From positions 1-64,000 of the forward strand of contig SUZC01000002.1 of assembly GCA_015060165.1 (NCBI GenBank): 64,000 nucleotides of DNA, written 5' to 3'. The notes under the pieces are model-generated. The model was not told where the DNA came from. It made no database searches and worked only from the letters and a program-made list of their open reading frames with translations. Source of the stretch: Rikenellaceae bacterium (lineage in GTDB: Bacteria; Bacteroidota; Bacteroidia; Bacteroidales; Rikenellaceae). Below are positions 7,011 to 16,160 of the stretch, piece after piece. A program made the position numbers and the translations under genes. The stretch's first letter is position 1. Each line of letters begins with the position of its first letter.

Positions 7011-9098
7011 ATGTCGGCATTAACTTTTGACAAGAGCGAGTTGGGTAATTTGGAGTATTCGCTTCAGCGCGAGATGTTGGCTACCGACCGCAAAGGCGGT
7101 TATATGAGCACAACAATCGTATGTTGCAATACGCGCAAATATCACGGTCTGATGGTAGCTCCCATCGATCAGAGCGATGAGGCATACGTTTTGCTCTCTT
7201 CACTCGATGAGACCATTATTCAGCACGACCAGTCATTTAATCTGGCCTTGCACCGTTACAGAGGTGTTTATGAGCCGCGTGGTCATAAATACATCACAGA
7301 TTTCGAATATACTCCCACCCCCACAATCACCTATCGTGTGGGCGGTGTAATCCTTCGTAAGGAGCTGTTGTGGATTCACAAACGCACACAGCTTATGATT
7401 CGCTATACTTTGGTTGATGCCCATTCGGATACTACATTGCGTTTGCGTCCGTTCTTTGCTTTCCGTAACAAGCACTCCTTGTCGAAGGCAAATATGGAGG
7501 CTAACGGTCGTTCGTACCCAATTACGGGTGGTGTTAAGTGCAAACTCTATGAGGGTTATCCTTGGCTCTATTTGCAGACCAATAAGAAAGACGTTGAGTT
7601 TGTAGCTGCTCCCGACTGGTACTACGATTTCGAGTATCCCGAGGAGATTAAGCGTGGTTACGACGGCTATGAGGATTTGCTTACAACCGGTTATTTCGAG
7701 ATGTCTATCAAGAAGGGCGAGAGCATTATCTTCTCGGCGGCGACTGATGAGATGGCTACCAACGAGACAATTACTCAGATTTATGAGGCATCGCTTGCTC
7801 GTCGTACTCACAAAATCGATTTCTTGAGCTGCCTGCACCACTCAGCACGCCAGTTTATCGTGCGTCGTCCGGGTGGCCGTACGGAGATGATTGCGGGCTA
7901 TCCATGGTATGGTACCGTAGGTCGCGATACATTCATTGCTTTGCCAGGTATCGTATTGGAGCAGAAGTACAAGGAGGACTGCTTGGATGTCTTGGATACT
8001 ATGGTAGCCAAGATGCAGAACGGTAACTTCGCTGACTCAGCTTCAGCGTGGGTTGCTGCCGATGCTCCACTTTGGTTCTTCTGGACTTTGCAGAATTTGG
8101 AGAAGCACATTACTGCCAAAAAGCTTTGGGAGCGTTATGGCGAGGCTATGAAGGCTGTATTGGAGGCTTATCGTCGTGGTTTTGGCGAGAAGGTTAAGTT
8201 GCACGCCAACGGCCTTGTATGGGCTGCTGCCGATGGTGAGGCTCTTACTTGGATGAATACCAAGGTTGATGGTCAGCCCGTGGCACAGCGTGCAGGTTAT
8301 GCCGTAGAGATTCAGGCTTTGTGGTACAATGCAGTTAGTTATACTTTGGCATTGGCACGTAAGATGAAGGATAAGGAGTTTGTCGAGAGCTGGAAGGATG
8401 AGCCTGCTAAGACCAAGGAGTCATTCCTTGAGAAGTTCTGGCTCGATGCTGAGTATTTGGCAGATTATGTAAATGATTACGAGACTAACGATTTCCGTCG
8501 CTCTAATATGCTCGTTGCAACAGCTTTGGATTACACAATGCTCAACGAGGAGCAGACAATGGATGTGTTGACAGTTGTTCGTCAGCACCTGCTCACATCG
8601 CGTGGTGTTCGTTCGCTCTCACCTCGCAACCCTCACTATGAGCCTTCTTATGCAGATGATCAGCGTTCACAGGATTTGGCAAGCCGCAATGGTTCAATCT
8701 GGGTATGGCCATTGATGATGTATGTCAAGAGCTGTTTTGCAATTGCAGGCGAGCGTTTCTTGCCTGAGGCAGAGGAGATCTTGGCTGCATTCAACGATGA
8801 GATCCAGACTGCTTGTATCGGTTCAGTGAGTGAGTGCTTCGAGGGAGATCCTCCATTCCACGCACGTGGCTGCTTGTCGCAGGCTACCAGCGTAGGTGGA
8901 TTGCTCTACATCAGCGACCTTATCGGTGAGTGGAAGCAGAAGTCAGGTAAGACTGTTGCTGAAAAGAAGTCAGTAGTGAAGAAACCTGCCGCTAAAAAGA
9001 GCACTAAGGCTACCAAGAGCGCTGATGTTGCCGTTGAGCAGCAGAGTGTGAGCGAGGAGCCTAAGCCCAAGAAGAAGTGTGTACGCAAAAAGAAATAA
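7011..9098 (+). CDS. Glycogen debranching enzyme (GH133 amylo-alpha-1,6-glucosidase)
   Basis: A 695-aa enzyme expected to hydrolyse alpha-1,6 branch points of glycogen after phosphorylase action. The N-terminal GDE_N domain (about 1-230) starts with the typical LEYSLQREMLATDRKGGYMS and NTRKYHGLM. The C-terminal (alpha/alpha)6 GDE_C domain carries GYPWYGTVGRDTFIALPG and NGSIWVWP. After about residue 640 the homology ends in a Lys/Ala/Ser-rich tail of about 50 residues (VVKKPAAKKSTKATKSA..., ending KKKCVRKKK), unusual for the family and probably disordered and basic. No signal peptide is seen. The next gene starts 15 nt downstream, so debranching enzyme, GT4 and GH57 are co-transcribed. Confidence 0.9.
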   Translation: MSALTFDKSELGNLEYSLQREMLATDRKGGYMSTTIVCCNTRKYHGLMVAPIDQSDEAYVLLSSLDETIIQHDQSFNLALHRYRGVYEPRGHKYITDFEYTPTPTITYRVGGVILRKELLWIHKRTQLMIRYTLVDAHSDTTLRLRPFFAFRNKHSLSKANMEANGRSYPITGGVKCKLYEGYPWLYLQTNKKDVEFVAAPDWYYDFEYPEEIKRGYDGYEDLLTTGYFEMSIKKGESIIFSAATDEMATNETITQIYEASLARRTHKIDFLSCLHHSARQFIVRRPGGRTEMIAGYPWYGTVGRDTFIALPGIVLEQKYKEDCLDVLDTMVAKMQNGNFADSASAWVAADAPLWFFWTLQNLEKHITAKKLWERYGEAMKAVLEAYRRGFGEKVKLHANGLVWAAADGEALTWMNTKVDGQPVAQRAGYAVEIQALWYNAVSYTLALARKMKDKEFVESWKDEPAKTKESFLEKFWLDAEYLADYVNDYETNDFRRSNMLVATALDYTMLNEEQTMDVLTVVRQHLLTSRGVRSLSPRNPHYEPSYADDQRSQDLASRNGSIWVWPLMMYVKSCFAIAGERFLPEAEEILAAFNDEIQTACIGSVSECFEGDPPFHARGCLSQATSVGGLLYISDLIGEWKQKSGKTVAEKKSVVKKPAAKKSTKATKSADVAVEQQSVSEEPKPKKKCVRKKK

Positions 9099-9113
9099 TA
9101 AAAGATATATAGA

Positions 9114-10436
9114 ATGAGAGTATTAATGTTTGGCTGGGAGTTCCCGCCTCATATTGCCGGTGGCTTGGGTACTGCGTGCTATGGTATGACCCGAGGTCTG
9201 GCGCGTAACGATGTCGAGGTTATCTTCGTGATGCCTCGCGCATCGGGAGATGAGGACGAACGATTCGTTAAGGTTATCAATGCCAGCGATATCGAAGCTC
9301 GTTATAGTACGGGTTCGACTGTCGAGGGTGCCGATGACATTATGCGTAAGATATCGTTCATTCACATCGATTCTAATATGGTCCCCTATATCTCTCCCGA
9401 GGAGTGGGATACCTATCGCGAGGAGTACGAGCGTACGGGTCGTAAGATTTGGGAGCGTGAGGGTGATAGTTGGACTCAACGTTACACCTTCTCGGGTAAG
9501 TATGGTGCAAACCTTATGGAGGAGGTTGCGCGTTATGCAGTAGTTGCGGCTGAGGTAGCTCGTCAGTTGGAGGGTCAGTTCGACGTTATCCATGCTCACG
9601 ATTGGCTTACATATTTTGCAGGTATAGCAGCAAAGCGTGTATCGGGCAAGCCATTGGTGGTGCATATGCACGCGACTTCGTTTGACCGCTCGTCTAGCGA
9701 TAATATCGACACAAGAGTATACGAGATCGAGCGTGCCGGTATGGCTGCTGCCGACCGTGTTATCGCGGTGTCGAACTTGACTCGTAATATCGTTATCGAG
9801 AAGTATAACATTCCAGCAGAGCGAGTTGTAACGGTTCACAATGCAGTTCGTTTCGTGAATAGCGATATGGAGGCACCTGAGCGTGGAGTGGAGGATAAGA
9901 TTGTTACCTTCTTGGGTCGTATTACCTTCCAGAAAGGTCCCGATTACTTTGTCGAGGCTGCTGCAAAGGTGTTGAAGCGAGTACCTAACGTTCGTTTCGT
10001 TATGGCCGGTTCGGGTGATATGATGAACCACGTTATCCGCCGTGTGGCACGTTTGGGTATTGCCGACCGTTTCCACTTTACAGGTTTCTTGAAGGGTGAC
10101 GATGTGCATAAGATGTTCCAATTGTCAGACGTATACATTATGCCTTCGGTATCGGAGCCATTTGGTATCTCTCCGTTGGAGGCTATGCGTGCCAACGTAC
10201 CTGTAATTATCTCTAAGCAGAGTGGTGTTGCCGAGGTATTGGACTACGCTGTGAAGGTTGACTATTGGGATGTAGATGCAATGGCCGACGCTATCTATGG
10301 CTTTGTGAAGTATCCAGCATTGGCAAAAATGTTCTCGCAGAAGGGCCTTGAGGAGGTTACTGGCTTGAAGTGGAACAACGCTGCGGCAAAGGTTAAGGCA
10401 GTCTATGAAGATGCCATTAATGAGTGTGCAAAATAA
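9114..10436 (+). CDS. GT4-type glycosyltransferase of the glycogen locus
   Basis: A 440-aa GT-B fold glycosyltransferase. The N-terminal Rossmann half begins MRVLMFGWEFPPHIAGGLGT, the glycine-rich acceptor/sugar-nucleotide loop of glycogen-synthase-like enzymes. The C-terminal GT1/GT4 half has FLGRITFQKGPDYFVEAA and the E-x7-E motif SEPFGISPLEAM. In Bacteroidota such a gene typically sits between the debranching enzyme and a GH57 gene, as here, which suggests a role in alpha-glucan synthesis or priming, but donor and product are not shown by the sequence. It could be a second glucan synthase acting with the GT3 fusion protein. No signal peptide or membrane segment is visible; cytoplasmic. Confidence 0.85.
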   Translation: MRVLMFGWEFPPHIAGGLGTACYGMTRGLARNDVEVIFVMPRASGDEDERFVKVINASDIEARYSTGSTVEGADDIMRKISFIHIDSNMVPYISPEEWDTYREEYERTGRKIWEREGDSWTQRYTFSGKYGANLMEEVARYAVVAAEVARQLEGQFDVIHAHDWLTYFAGIAAKRVSGKPLVVHMHATSFDRSSSDNIDTRVYEIERAGMAAADRVIAVSNLTRNIVIEKYNIPAERVVTVHNAVRFVNSDMEAPERGVEDKIVTFLGRITFQKGPDYFVEAAAKVLKRVPNVRFVMAGSGDMMNHVIRRVARLGIADRFHFTGFLKGDDVHKMFQLSDVYIMPSVSEPFGISPLEAMRANVPVIISKQSGVAEVLDYAVKVDYWDVDAMADAIYGFVKYPALAKMFSQKGLEEVTGLKWNNAAAKVKAVYEDAINECAK

Positions 10437-10455
10437 AATAAAACGATATTAAGAT

Positions 10456-11676
10456 ATGAAAACAGTAAGCTTATATTTTCAAGTGCATCAGCCTTGGCGT
10501 TTGAAAATTTACCGCTTCTTCAACATCGGTAAGGACCACAACTATTTGGACGACTTTACCAATCGCGCCATTATGCAGAAGGTAGCTCGTCAGTGCTACT
10601 TGCCTATGAACGCATTGTTGTTGAAGCTCATTAAGGAGAATAAGGGTGCTTTCAAGTGTTCGTTCTCTATCACAGGTTCTGCCGTTGAGCAGTTCCGTGC
10701 CTATGCTCCTGAGGTGTTGGATTCTTTCCGTGCTTTGGCCGAGACAGGTTGTGTAGAGTTTTTGGCCGAGACTTACTCACACTCTTTGGCATCACTCTCA
10801 TCGAAGGAGGACTTCGTAGAGCAGGTTAAGTTGCACTCAAAGATGATTAAGGATGAGTTCGGTAAGAAGCCCGTTGCATTCCGCAATACGGAGCTTATCT
10901 ACTCTGACCAGATCGGTGAGATGGTATCGGAGCTTGGCTTCAAGACTATCTTGGCCGAGGGTGCTAAGCACGTGATGGGTTGGAAGTCTCCTAACTACAT
11001 CTACACTAATGCTATCGACAACCGTTTGCGCGTGTTGCTTCGTAACTACAAGCTCTCTGACGATATTGCATTCCGTTTCTCTAATCAGGGTTGGGATCAG
11101 TACCCTCTCACAGCTGACAAGTTTGCAGGCTGGGTTAAGGAGGATGCTGGTGAGGTTGTTAACCTCTTTATGGATTATGAGACATTCGGTGAGCACCAGA
11201 AGGCATCGACAGGTATCTTCGACTTTATGAAGGCGTTGCCAAAGGCTATCTTGAAGCAGGGCGATGCGCAGTTTGCAACTGTTAGCGAGGCTGCAAAGGC
11301 ATACCAGCCTGTAGGCGTATTGCACTGTCCTCACGTTATGTCGTGGGCTGATGAGGAGCGTGACGTTACAGCTTGGTTGGGTAACGAGTTGCAGAATGAA
11401 GCTTTCACTAAACTCTATGCCTTGAAGGATAGAGTGAAGGCTTTGAAGAATGCAGATTTCGAGTATGTATGGAACTTTATGCAGACTTCTGACCACTTCT
11501 ACTATATGGCAACAAAGTGGCTTTCTGACGGTGATGTTCATTCATACTTCAACCCCTATGGTTCGTCATACGAGGCGTTCATTAACTATATGAACGTATT
11601 GGCTGACTTCGAGATTGAGGTAGAGAAGGCATTGGCTGCAAAGAAGTCACGTAAGAAGGAGACAGCTTCGGCTTAA
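10456..11676 (+). CDS. GH57 family alpha-glucan enzyme (alpha-amylase-like)
   Basis: A 406-aa GH57 protein. The N-terminal motif YFQVHQPWRL, the nucleophile motif AFRNTELIYS (E146) and the acid motif FMDYETFGEH (D240) match the conserved GH57 regions by position. GH57 includes alpha-amylases, 4-alpha-glucanotransferases and branching enzymes, all retaining enzymes acting on alpha-1,4-glucan. The short length (about 400 aa) fits the alpha-amylase-like proteins found in Bacteroidota glycogen loci rather than the longer archaeal types. It lacks a signal peptide, so it should work on cytoplasmic glycogen. It is the last gene of the locus and ends at a strong terminator. Substrate specificity is not determined by what can be seen. 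Confidence 0.87.
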   Translation: MKTVSLYFQVHQPWRLKIYRFFNIGKDHNYLDDFTNRAIMQKVARQCYLPMNALLLKLIKENKGAFKCSFSITGSAVEQFRAYAPEVLDSFRALAETGCVEFLAETYSHSLASLSSKEDFVEQVKLHSKMIKDEFGKKPVAFRNTELIYSDQIGEMVSELGFKTILAEGAKHVMGWKSPNYIYTNAIDNRLRVLLRNYKLSDDIAFRFSNQGWDQYPLTADKFAGWVKEDAGEVVNLFMDYETFGEHQKASTGIFDFMKALPKAILKQGDAQFATVSEAAKAYQPVGVLHCPHVMSWADEERDVTAWLGNELQNEAFTKLYALKDRVKALKNADFEYVWNFMQTSDHFYYMATKWLSDGDVHSYFNPYGSSYEAFINYMNVLADFEIEVEKALAAKKSRKKETASA

Positions 11677-11694
11677 TCTCAATTTCTTAATACA

Positions 11695-11733
11695 AATAGG
11701 CTGCTAACTTGCGGGTTAGCAGCCTATTCTTTT
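11695..11733. terminator. Terminator of the glycogen operon, convergent with the minus-strand gene
   Basis: A perfect 14-bp stem (aataggctgctaac / gttagcagcctatt) with a 6-nt loop, followed by cttttt on the plus strand. It lies between convergent genes and may serve both. Confidence 0.88.
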
Positions 11734-11754
11734 TGTTGTATGTAATATCCGATT

Positions 11755-14106
11755 CTATTTTAGTGTATCTATCCAACGCAGAGCATAGTCGATACTGATA
11801 TATGCCTCCACAAGGTCTGCTGTGATGTAGAAGTATTGGTTAGCCGATTCGAAGGCTATCTGCGAGTCGGCAGAGAGAACCGGTAGCATCTCACGAATGA
11901 GGGCCTGCTCAGTTACGCACGCTTTTCGCATTATAGCTTTGCACTCAGCCTTTTCTGAGGCGTCGTTACTCTTCAGATATCGATCACGTGCCTCAAAGAA
12001 ACGAGCTTGCTCTACGGATGATTGTAAGTGAATCCTTACGGTTTCGGCTCGGCTGAGCTGAGTCTTTACGCCGTCGCGGTATTGCTTGTCGGCAAGGGTA
12101 TAGGCTTGCTCAAGCAGTTTAACACCTTCGGCAAAGCCTTTGGCCGACTTGCTCATCAGTTCAAGCCATACGTCGAAGGGATATATTGCGTGCCAACCTT
12201 GCCAATGGTCGTAGGGGAACCCATATACCATAGTAGAGCCGTAGTTCGTGGGCGTTGTGTAGAACGGATTAGCCGGACCTTTGTGCTGTGGACCGTAGTA
12301 ATTAATGCTGATGTGGTATGGATAGTTGGTGAATCCCTCCGAGCAGGCACGCCAAGCCTCTCTTACCAACGGACCAACTTTTGGTCCATACTCGTTAAGT
12401 GCAAATTGGTCGACTGTTTTGCCGGCATCGGCTCCCTTGCGGAACGATTGGAATAGTTTGAGGTTCTCCGATGGACATCCTCCCAAACTCCAACTAAGCA
12501 TTACGCCGTTGACACTCTCTTGTGTAAGATTCTGGGCGTGTTGTGCCACTAGGTCAAGAACAGGGATTTGAGGTACAGTAGCTATTTCCCAAGTGCAGTT
12601 CACTTGAACCTTTGCCACACACTTCAAGCCAGCTTTGCGGGCTGCAGCCCAGTTCCGCAGTGCGCGTGGTCCAGGACCAACATTTGAGATTGAGTACTCA
12701 CCAACGATTGATTTTACGCCACCTCGTTCAAATGGTTTCGACCACTCGCTAACCGACATAAACCAGCACTCCTTAGGTAGCTTGTTGATGATGGCCTCGC
12801 ACTCGTCATCGCGCCAGCCCCAATCCCATACAATCACTTTAGCGTCGGGTGCAGCTTTGTGAACACCCTTCTCGATGGCGCAGTTTACCTCTGCTATCAG
12901 GTCGGCATAGGCCTTATCCTTGCAGTGTGGACAATTTAGGTGATTACGTGATACGCAGCTAGTGTAGTTCTCCGATGCGGTGATGGTAAACACTCCTCCC
13001 AGGCCCTCGACCTGCGAGAAGATACTCTCCATAGAGCGCGAGAGCCAATCGAGTACTTCAGGGTTTGAGGTGCAGAAGGCATTGAGACCTCCCCACTCGG
13101 GACCCATATACTCCTTGCGTTTGGGCGACGCATCGAAATAATCTTCATCCATAGCTCGCGGCTCGTTGACGTAGAGATATATCTTGATACCATACTTTGC
13201 GGCACGGTCTACAAGACGTTTAAGGCCCTTGATTCTCTCTGAAGCCTTCTCATCGCCGGGGAATCCCTTTTGATCGGGCTCCACCATCATACGCATCACA
13301 GAGTGTAGCCACACACCGTTGACTCCCACCTCTTGCAATTGGCGGAACAACTCCTCGGGATATGAACTCATCTTCTCATCGAGCAGCGGATCTCCAAAGT
13401 CGGAGAAGTAGGGGAATATCATTCTCAGTTCGAAAGCTTCGTTATTATTGGTTGCATCACTTACGTTGTTGAGAGCTGCGCCCTTTATATTGGGGGCTGG
13501 TGCTTGCAATTTTTCGAAATCACGCATAAATCCGAATCGGGGTTCTTCGACCTTCATCGCATCCTTGCCCAATGAACTTACCGTTTTGGCAATCTCGGCG
13601 GCACGATTGCGCATATCGTCGGTTGGCTCTGTGTAGAGCAGGGGTTGGCAGTAGGGTTTTATGCTACCTAACTTTATATACAAAAAGTCGTCTTCAATAA
13701 GGCGGAACTTCAACTCCTCGCGGTCCATCCCGAGCAGCTGCATAAGCTGTTCGTACGGGAGCAGATGCCAATTACGCTTCAGTACAGTGATGTAGCCTCG
13801 TGTGGTGGCCCACTCGGGCTCAATCTGCTGCTTTGATGGTAATCCCATTGATTTGGCGAGCGACTCAACATTCTTTACCGAAGTTTGCAACACCTCAGCA
13901 ATGCGGTTTTTATCGACTACGCTCCAATTCCTCCACACAAAGGCGTATTGCGGGTGGGGAAAGTAGTCGAGCGTAATGGCGGCCTTGCGACCCTCCTCGC
14001 CGGGGAGTACTATGCTTGGCTGTGCTTGCGTCTGTGCTTGTAATCTGATGCAAGTAATGGTAGATATCACTGTTACAATCAGCAATAAGTTCAGTAGTCG
14101 TTTCAT
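11755..14106 (-). CDS. Secreted uncharacterised protein with TIM-barrel glycosidase-like core
   Basis: A 783-aa protein with a signal peptide (hydrophobic LLNLLLIVTVISTITC, then QAQ). Residues of about 45-150 hold two similar helical segments, each starting RNW and running through an HTH-like pattern (RNWSVVDKNRIAEVL...SMGL and RNWHLLPYEQLMQLL...). The central part looks like a (beta/alpha)8 glycosidase: ELFRQLQEVGVNGVWLHSVM, KYGIKIYLYVNEPRAM, GGVFTITASENYTSC. A CVSRNHLNCPHC segment could bind metal or form disulfides. The C-terminal third is mostly helical. I do not recognise a GH family with confidence; similar proteins are usually annotated hypothetical. It follows the metallophosphoesterase gene by 27 nt, so they form one operon. 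A role in envelope or glycan processing is inferred only from export and fold. Confidence 0.6.
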   Translation of the reverse strand: MKRLLNLLLIVTVISTITCIRLQAQTQAQPSIVLPGEEGRKAAITLDYFPHPQYAFVWRNWSVVDKNRIAEVLQTSVKNVESLAKSMGLPSKQQIEPEWATTRGYITVLKRNWHLLPYEQLMQLLGMDREELKFRLIEDDFLYIKLGSIKPYCQPLLYTEPTDDMRNRAAEIAKTVSSLGKDAMKVEEPRFGFMRDFEKLQAPAPNIKGAALNNVSDATNNNEAFELRMIFPYFSDFGDPLLDEKMSSYPEELFRQLQEVGVNGVWLHSVMRMMVEPDQKGFPGDEKASERIKGLKRLVDRAAKYGIKIYLYVNEPRAMDEDYFDASPKRKEYMGPEWGGLNAFCTSNPEVLDWLSRSMESIFSQVEGLGGVFTITASENYTSCVSRNHLNCPHCKDKAYADLIAEVNCAIEKGVHKAAPDAKVIVWDWGWRDDECEAIINKLPKECWFMSVSEWSKPFERGGVKSIVGEYSISNVGPGPRALRNWAAARKAGLKCVAKVQVNCTWEIATVPQIPVLDLVAQHAQNLTQESVNGVMLSWSLGGCPSENLKLFQSFRKGADAGKTVDQFALNEYGPKVGPLVREAWRACSEGFTNYPYHISINYYGPQHKGPANPFYTTPTNYGSTMVYGFPYDHWQGWHAIYPFDVWLELMSKSAKGFAEGVKLLEQAYTLADKQYRDGVKTQLSRAETVRIHLQSSVEQARFFEARDRYLKSNDASEKAECKAIMRKACVTEQALIREMLPVLSADSQIAFESANQYFYITADLVEAYISIDYALRWIDTLK

Positions 14107-14133
14107 GATGCAGTAGCTTTAAGCTGATTTATA

Positions 14134-15147
14134 TTATATGAATTTTATAGCGCGACCTGCACCCGTGTATCCTGCGCCAACAGTGTATTGTATGGCCGAG
14201 GGTGAGAAACGCTCCTCGAAGAAATAGTGGGTATGGCCACAAAGGATGGCTTTCAGCAAAGGTTGCTCTTTGAGCCAGGCGATGAAGTCGAGTGTAGGTT
14301 TGTCGGCACGCTGTTGGATAGAACGGTTACGCCACTTCTGGTCAGGTGCGAGGTTGGGATACTCTTTGTATTTTGACGTAATCTCCAGCGGGGCTCCCGT
14401 AAGATAGGCAGCAAGGCCATTGGTTTGTTTGAGCCCATACTCGCAATGTTTGGGAGTATAGAGAGGCACGTGGCACATCATAACGATTGGTAGACCACGT
14501 TTCACCTCTTTCTCCATAAGTTCGTGCTGCTGTTCTGTGAAGTTGTAGTATACGTCATCAATGGCTACGAAATTCACCCCATTTACCACCTGCGATGCCA
14601 ATGTGAGGTTGTTGGGGTAGGCGGCTTGCACTTTGTCGTAGGATTGAGCCTTATATGCCGCATCCTCCTTAGCTTCGCCTACAAACTGAGAGTATTCGTG
14701 GTTACCTGCTGAGGCGAACCAATTGCCTATGCTGAGCTGTCCGGCAATGAATTCAAGGTTGGCTTCGCTCACAAAGTCAATCAAGTCGCCCGTGTGTAGA
14801 AGTAGCATATTGTTTTCGGTGGCGTAGCGTATGTGGGCATCGAAGTAGTGTTCAGCCCAGGGGAATATGCGTTGACGGTGACGCGATAGGTCGCGTTTAC
14901 GGTCAGATTCGGTATCGAATACTCGCGTGAGGTGTGAGTCTGAAATATGCAGGGCCGAGAAGGGCTTTTCGGCTCCGACGTTGATAGTCAGAGGACGTAT
15001 GTCGAGCTTAATGTTGGGTTGCACTTCACCCCTTAGTGCAGCAGAGGGATGATTTATCGTGGCCAGATTGTCGGCATGGAGTAGATTTGGTAGTTGGCTG
15101 GCGAGCAGCGTTCCTCCAAACAATTTCAGGAATTCGCTTCGTTTCAT
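14134..15147 (-). CDS. Exported calcineurin-like metallophosphoesterase
   Basis: A 337-aa phosphoesterase with the full set of dinuclear-metal motifs: HISDSH (D-x-H), HTGDLID, SAGNHE, MMCHVP and CGHTHYF. The N-terminus (MKRSEFLKLFGGTLLASQLP) is a hydrophobic export signal, without the twin arginine of a Tat signal. It should hydrolyse a phosphomonoester or diester in the periplasm; the substrate is unknown. It is the first gene of a two-gene operon with the TIM-barrel protein. Its promoter (15204-15234) overlaps the terminator of the upstream glycerophosphodiester phosphodiesterase gene, whose proximity suggests, but does not prove, a shared theme of phosphate-ester hydrolysis. Confidence 0.82.
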   Translation of the reverse strand: MKRSEFLKLFGGTLLASQLPNLLHADNLATINHPSAALRGEVQPNIKLDIRPLTINVGAEKPFSALHISDSHLTRVFDTESDRKRDLSRHRQRIFPWAEHYFDAHIRYATENNMLLLHTGDLIDFVSEANLEFIAGQLSIGNWFASAGNHEYSQFVGEAKEDAAYKAQSYDKVQAAYPNNLTLASQVVNGVNFVAIDDVYYNFTEQQHELMEKEVKRGLPIVMMCHVPLYTPKHCEYGLKQTNGLAAYLTGAPLEITSKYKEYPNLAPDQKWRNRSIQQRADKPTLDFIAWLKEQPLLKAILCGHTHYFFEERFSPSAIQYTVGAGYTGAGRAIKFI

Positions 15148-15203
15148 ACTCTTGATGATATATTTATTCTTGTAATCTATTTTCGAAATAGTTTTGGGTC
15201 ACA

Positions 15204-15234
15204 CAAATTTATAAAAAAATACACCAACTACAAA
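15204..15234 (-). promoter_or_regulatory. Promoter of the metallophosphoesterase operon, inside a terminator
   Basis: On the minus strand it reads TTTG-N19-TAAATTTG (plus-strand CAAA 15231-15234 and CAAATTTA 15204-15211). The -33 box lies in the loop of the terminator hairpin of the upstream gene (15215-15254). Confidence 0.65.
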
Positions 15235-15254
15235 TGTGCAGTCGGTGTATTTTT
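15215..15254 (-). terminator. Terminator of the frr/glycerophosphodiesterase operon
   Basis: An 11-bp stem (aaaaatacacc / ggtgtattttt) with an 18-nt loop. Read on the minus strand it ends in a T-run, 53 nt after the phosphodiesterase stop codon. Confidence 0.75.
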
Positions 15255-15306
15255 CTATGATTTGTGGCTATGCCATTCAATTCAATCTTGAACGATTAGG
15301 CTAAAA

Positions 15307-16119
15307 TTATTTAATTGTAACCCATGGCATATTCTTTTTTGCGAAATCCTTTACTCCAACAGCCATATCGCAGCATAGTGCGTCGGCTCCGAGTGCTACG
15401 CCGAGAATAAAATCTTCGATGGATTGACCAGGCCAGAGCGATACGATCAGACCCTCTTTTTTTGCCTTATCGACCATCGTGCGGCTTGTGCCGCCCATAT
15501 TGCAAGCCAAACGTTTTACCCCCAAATCCTTTGCCTGTTTGATTGCATCATCGGTAATGGGTGTGCCGAGGATAAACATCAAATCGGCATCGGGGTGGAG
15601 GCGTTGCATGGTCTGCAAAGCTCGTTTGTCGAACGAGGTGAACAGGTAGGTAGAGTTGACAGGTTTGCGGGCCATAGCAATCTTGTAGAGTTTCTCGCAG
15701 TAGACATCGAGCTGCTCCTGAGTGTAGTCGTTAGTCTTCATCTCAAACTCCACATACATACCATTGCACTCTGACAACCACTCGCACATCTCGTCGACAA
15801 AAGCTATGGGATTGCCCTTATCGGTGCGGACTTTGCTAATTTGCTTGCGGGTCATCTCCTCGACCTTGCCCTGATGGGGAGTGAGACGGTCGAGCGACGA
15901 GTCGTGAGAGATTACCAGCTCGCCATCTTTAGTGAGGCGTATGTCGGTCTCGAAGCCGTTGATACCCTTGTCGTGCATACCCTTGAAAGCAGCCATTGTG
16001 TTTTCATCGAACTCAAAGCGACTGCCGCGATGGCCAAACAGAATAACCTCACGGGTGTGTTGTGCCATAGCGGTTGCACCCATCAGCAGAGCCGCAATGA
16101 ATAATATTGCTCTCTTCAT
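15307..16119 (-). CDS. Periplasmic glycerophosphodiester phosphodiesterase
   Basis: A 270-aa GDPD-family enzyme (glycerophosphodiester + water to sn-glycerol 3-phosphate + alcohol). A signal peptide (AILFIAALLMGATAMAQ) directs it to the periplasm. The family signature is clear: FGHRGSRFEFDENTMAAF with the catalytic HRG, ETDIRLTKDGELVISHD with the metal-binding E-x-D and second catalytic His, and LDRLT. The length fits bacterial UgpQ/GlpQ-like enzymes. It lies 41 nt after frr on the same strand and ends at the terminator at 15215-15254. It probably scavenges phospholipid head groups. Confidence 0.88.
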   Translation of the reverse strand: MKRAILFIAALLMGATAMAQHTREVILFGHRGSRFEFDENTMAAFKGMHDKGINGFETDIRLTKDGELVISHDSSLDRLTPHQGKVEEMTRKQISKVRTDKGNPIAFVDEMCEWLSECNGMYVEFEMKTNDYTQEQLDVYCEKLYKIAMARKPVNSTYLFTSFDKRALQTMQRLHPDADLMFILGTPITDDAIKQAKDLGVKRLACNMGGTSRTMVDKAKKEGLIVSLWPGQSIEDFILGVALGADALCCDMAVGVKDFAKKNMPWVTIK

Positions 16120-16160
16120 AATTTTGTGGTTATTATTGTTCCTCTATTGTTTGGGCGACC

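Noticed and set aside
9123-10121. 332-aa minus-strand ORF opposite the GT4 glycosyltransferase
   Set aside because: A shadow created by biased codon use of the real gene; rich in His, Thr, Asn and Cys without any domain, and no promoter.
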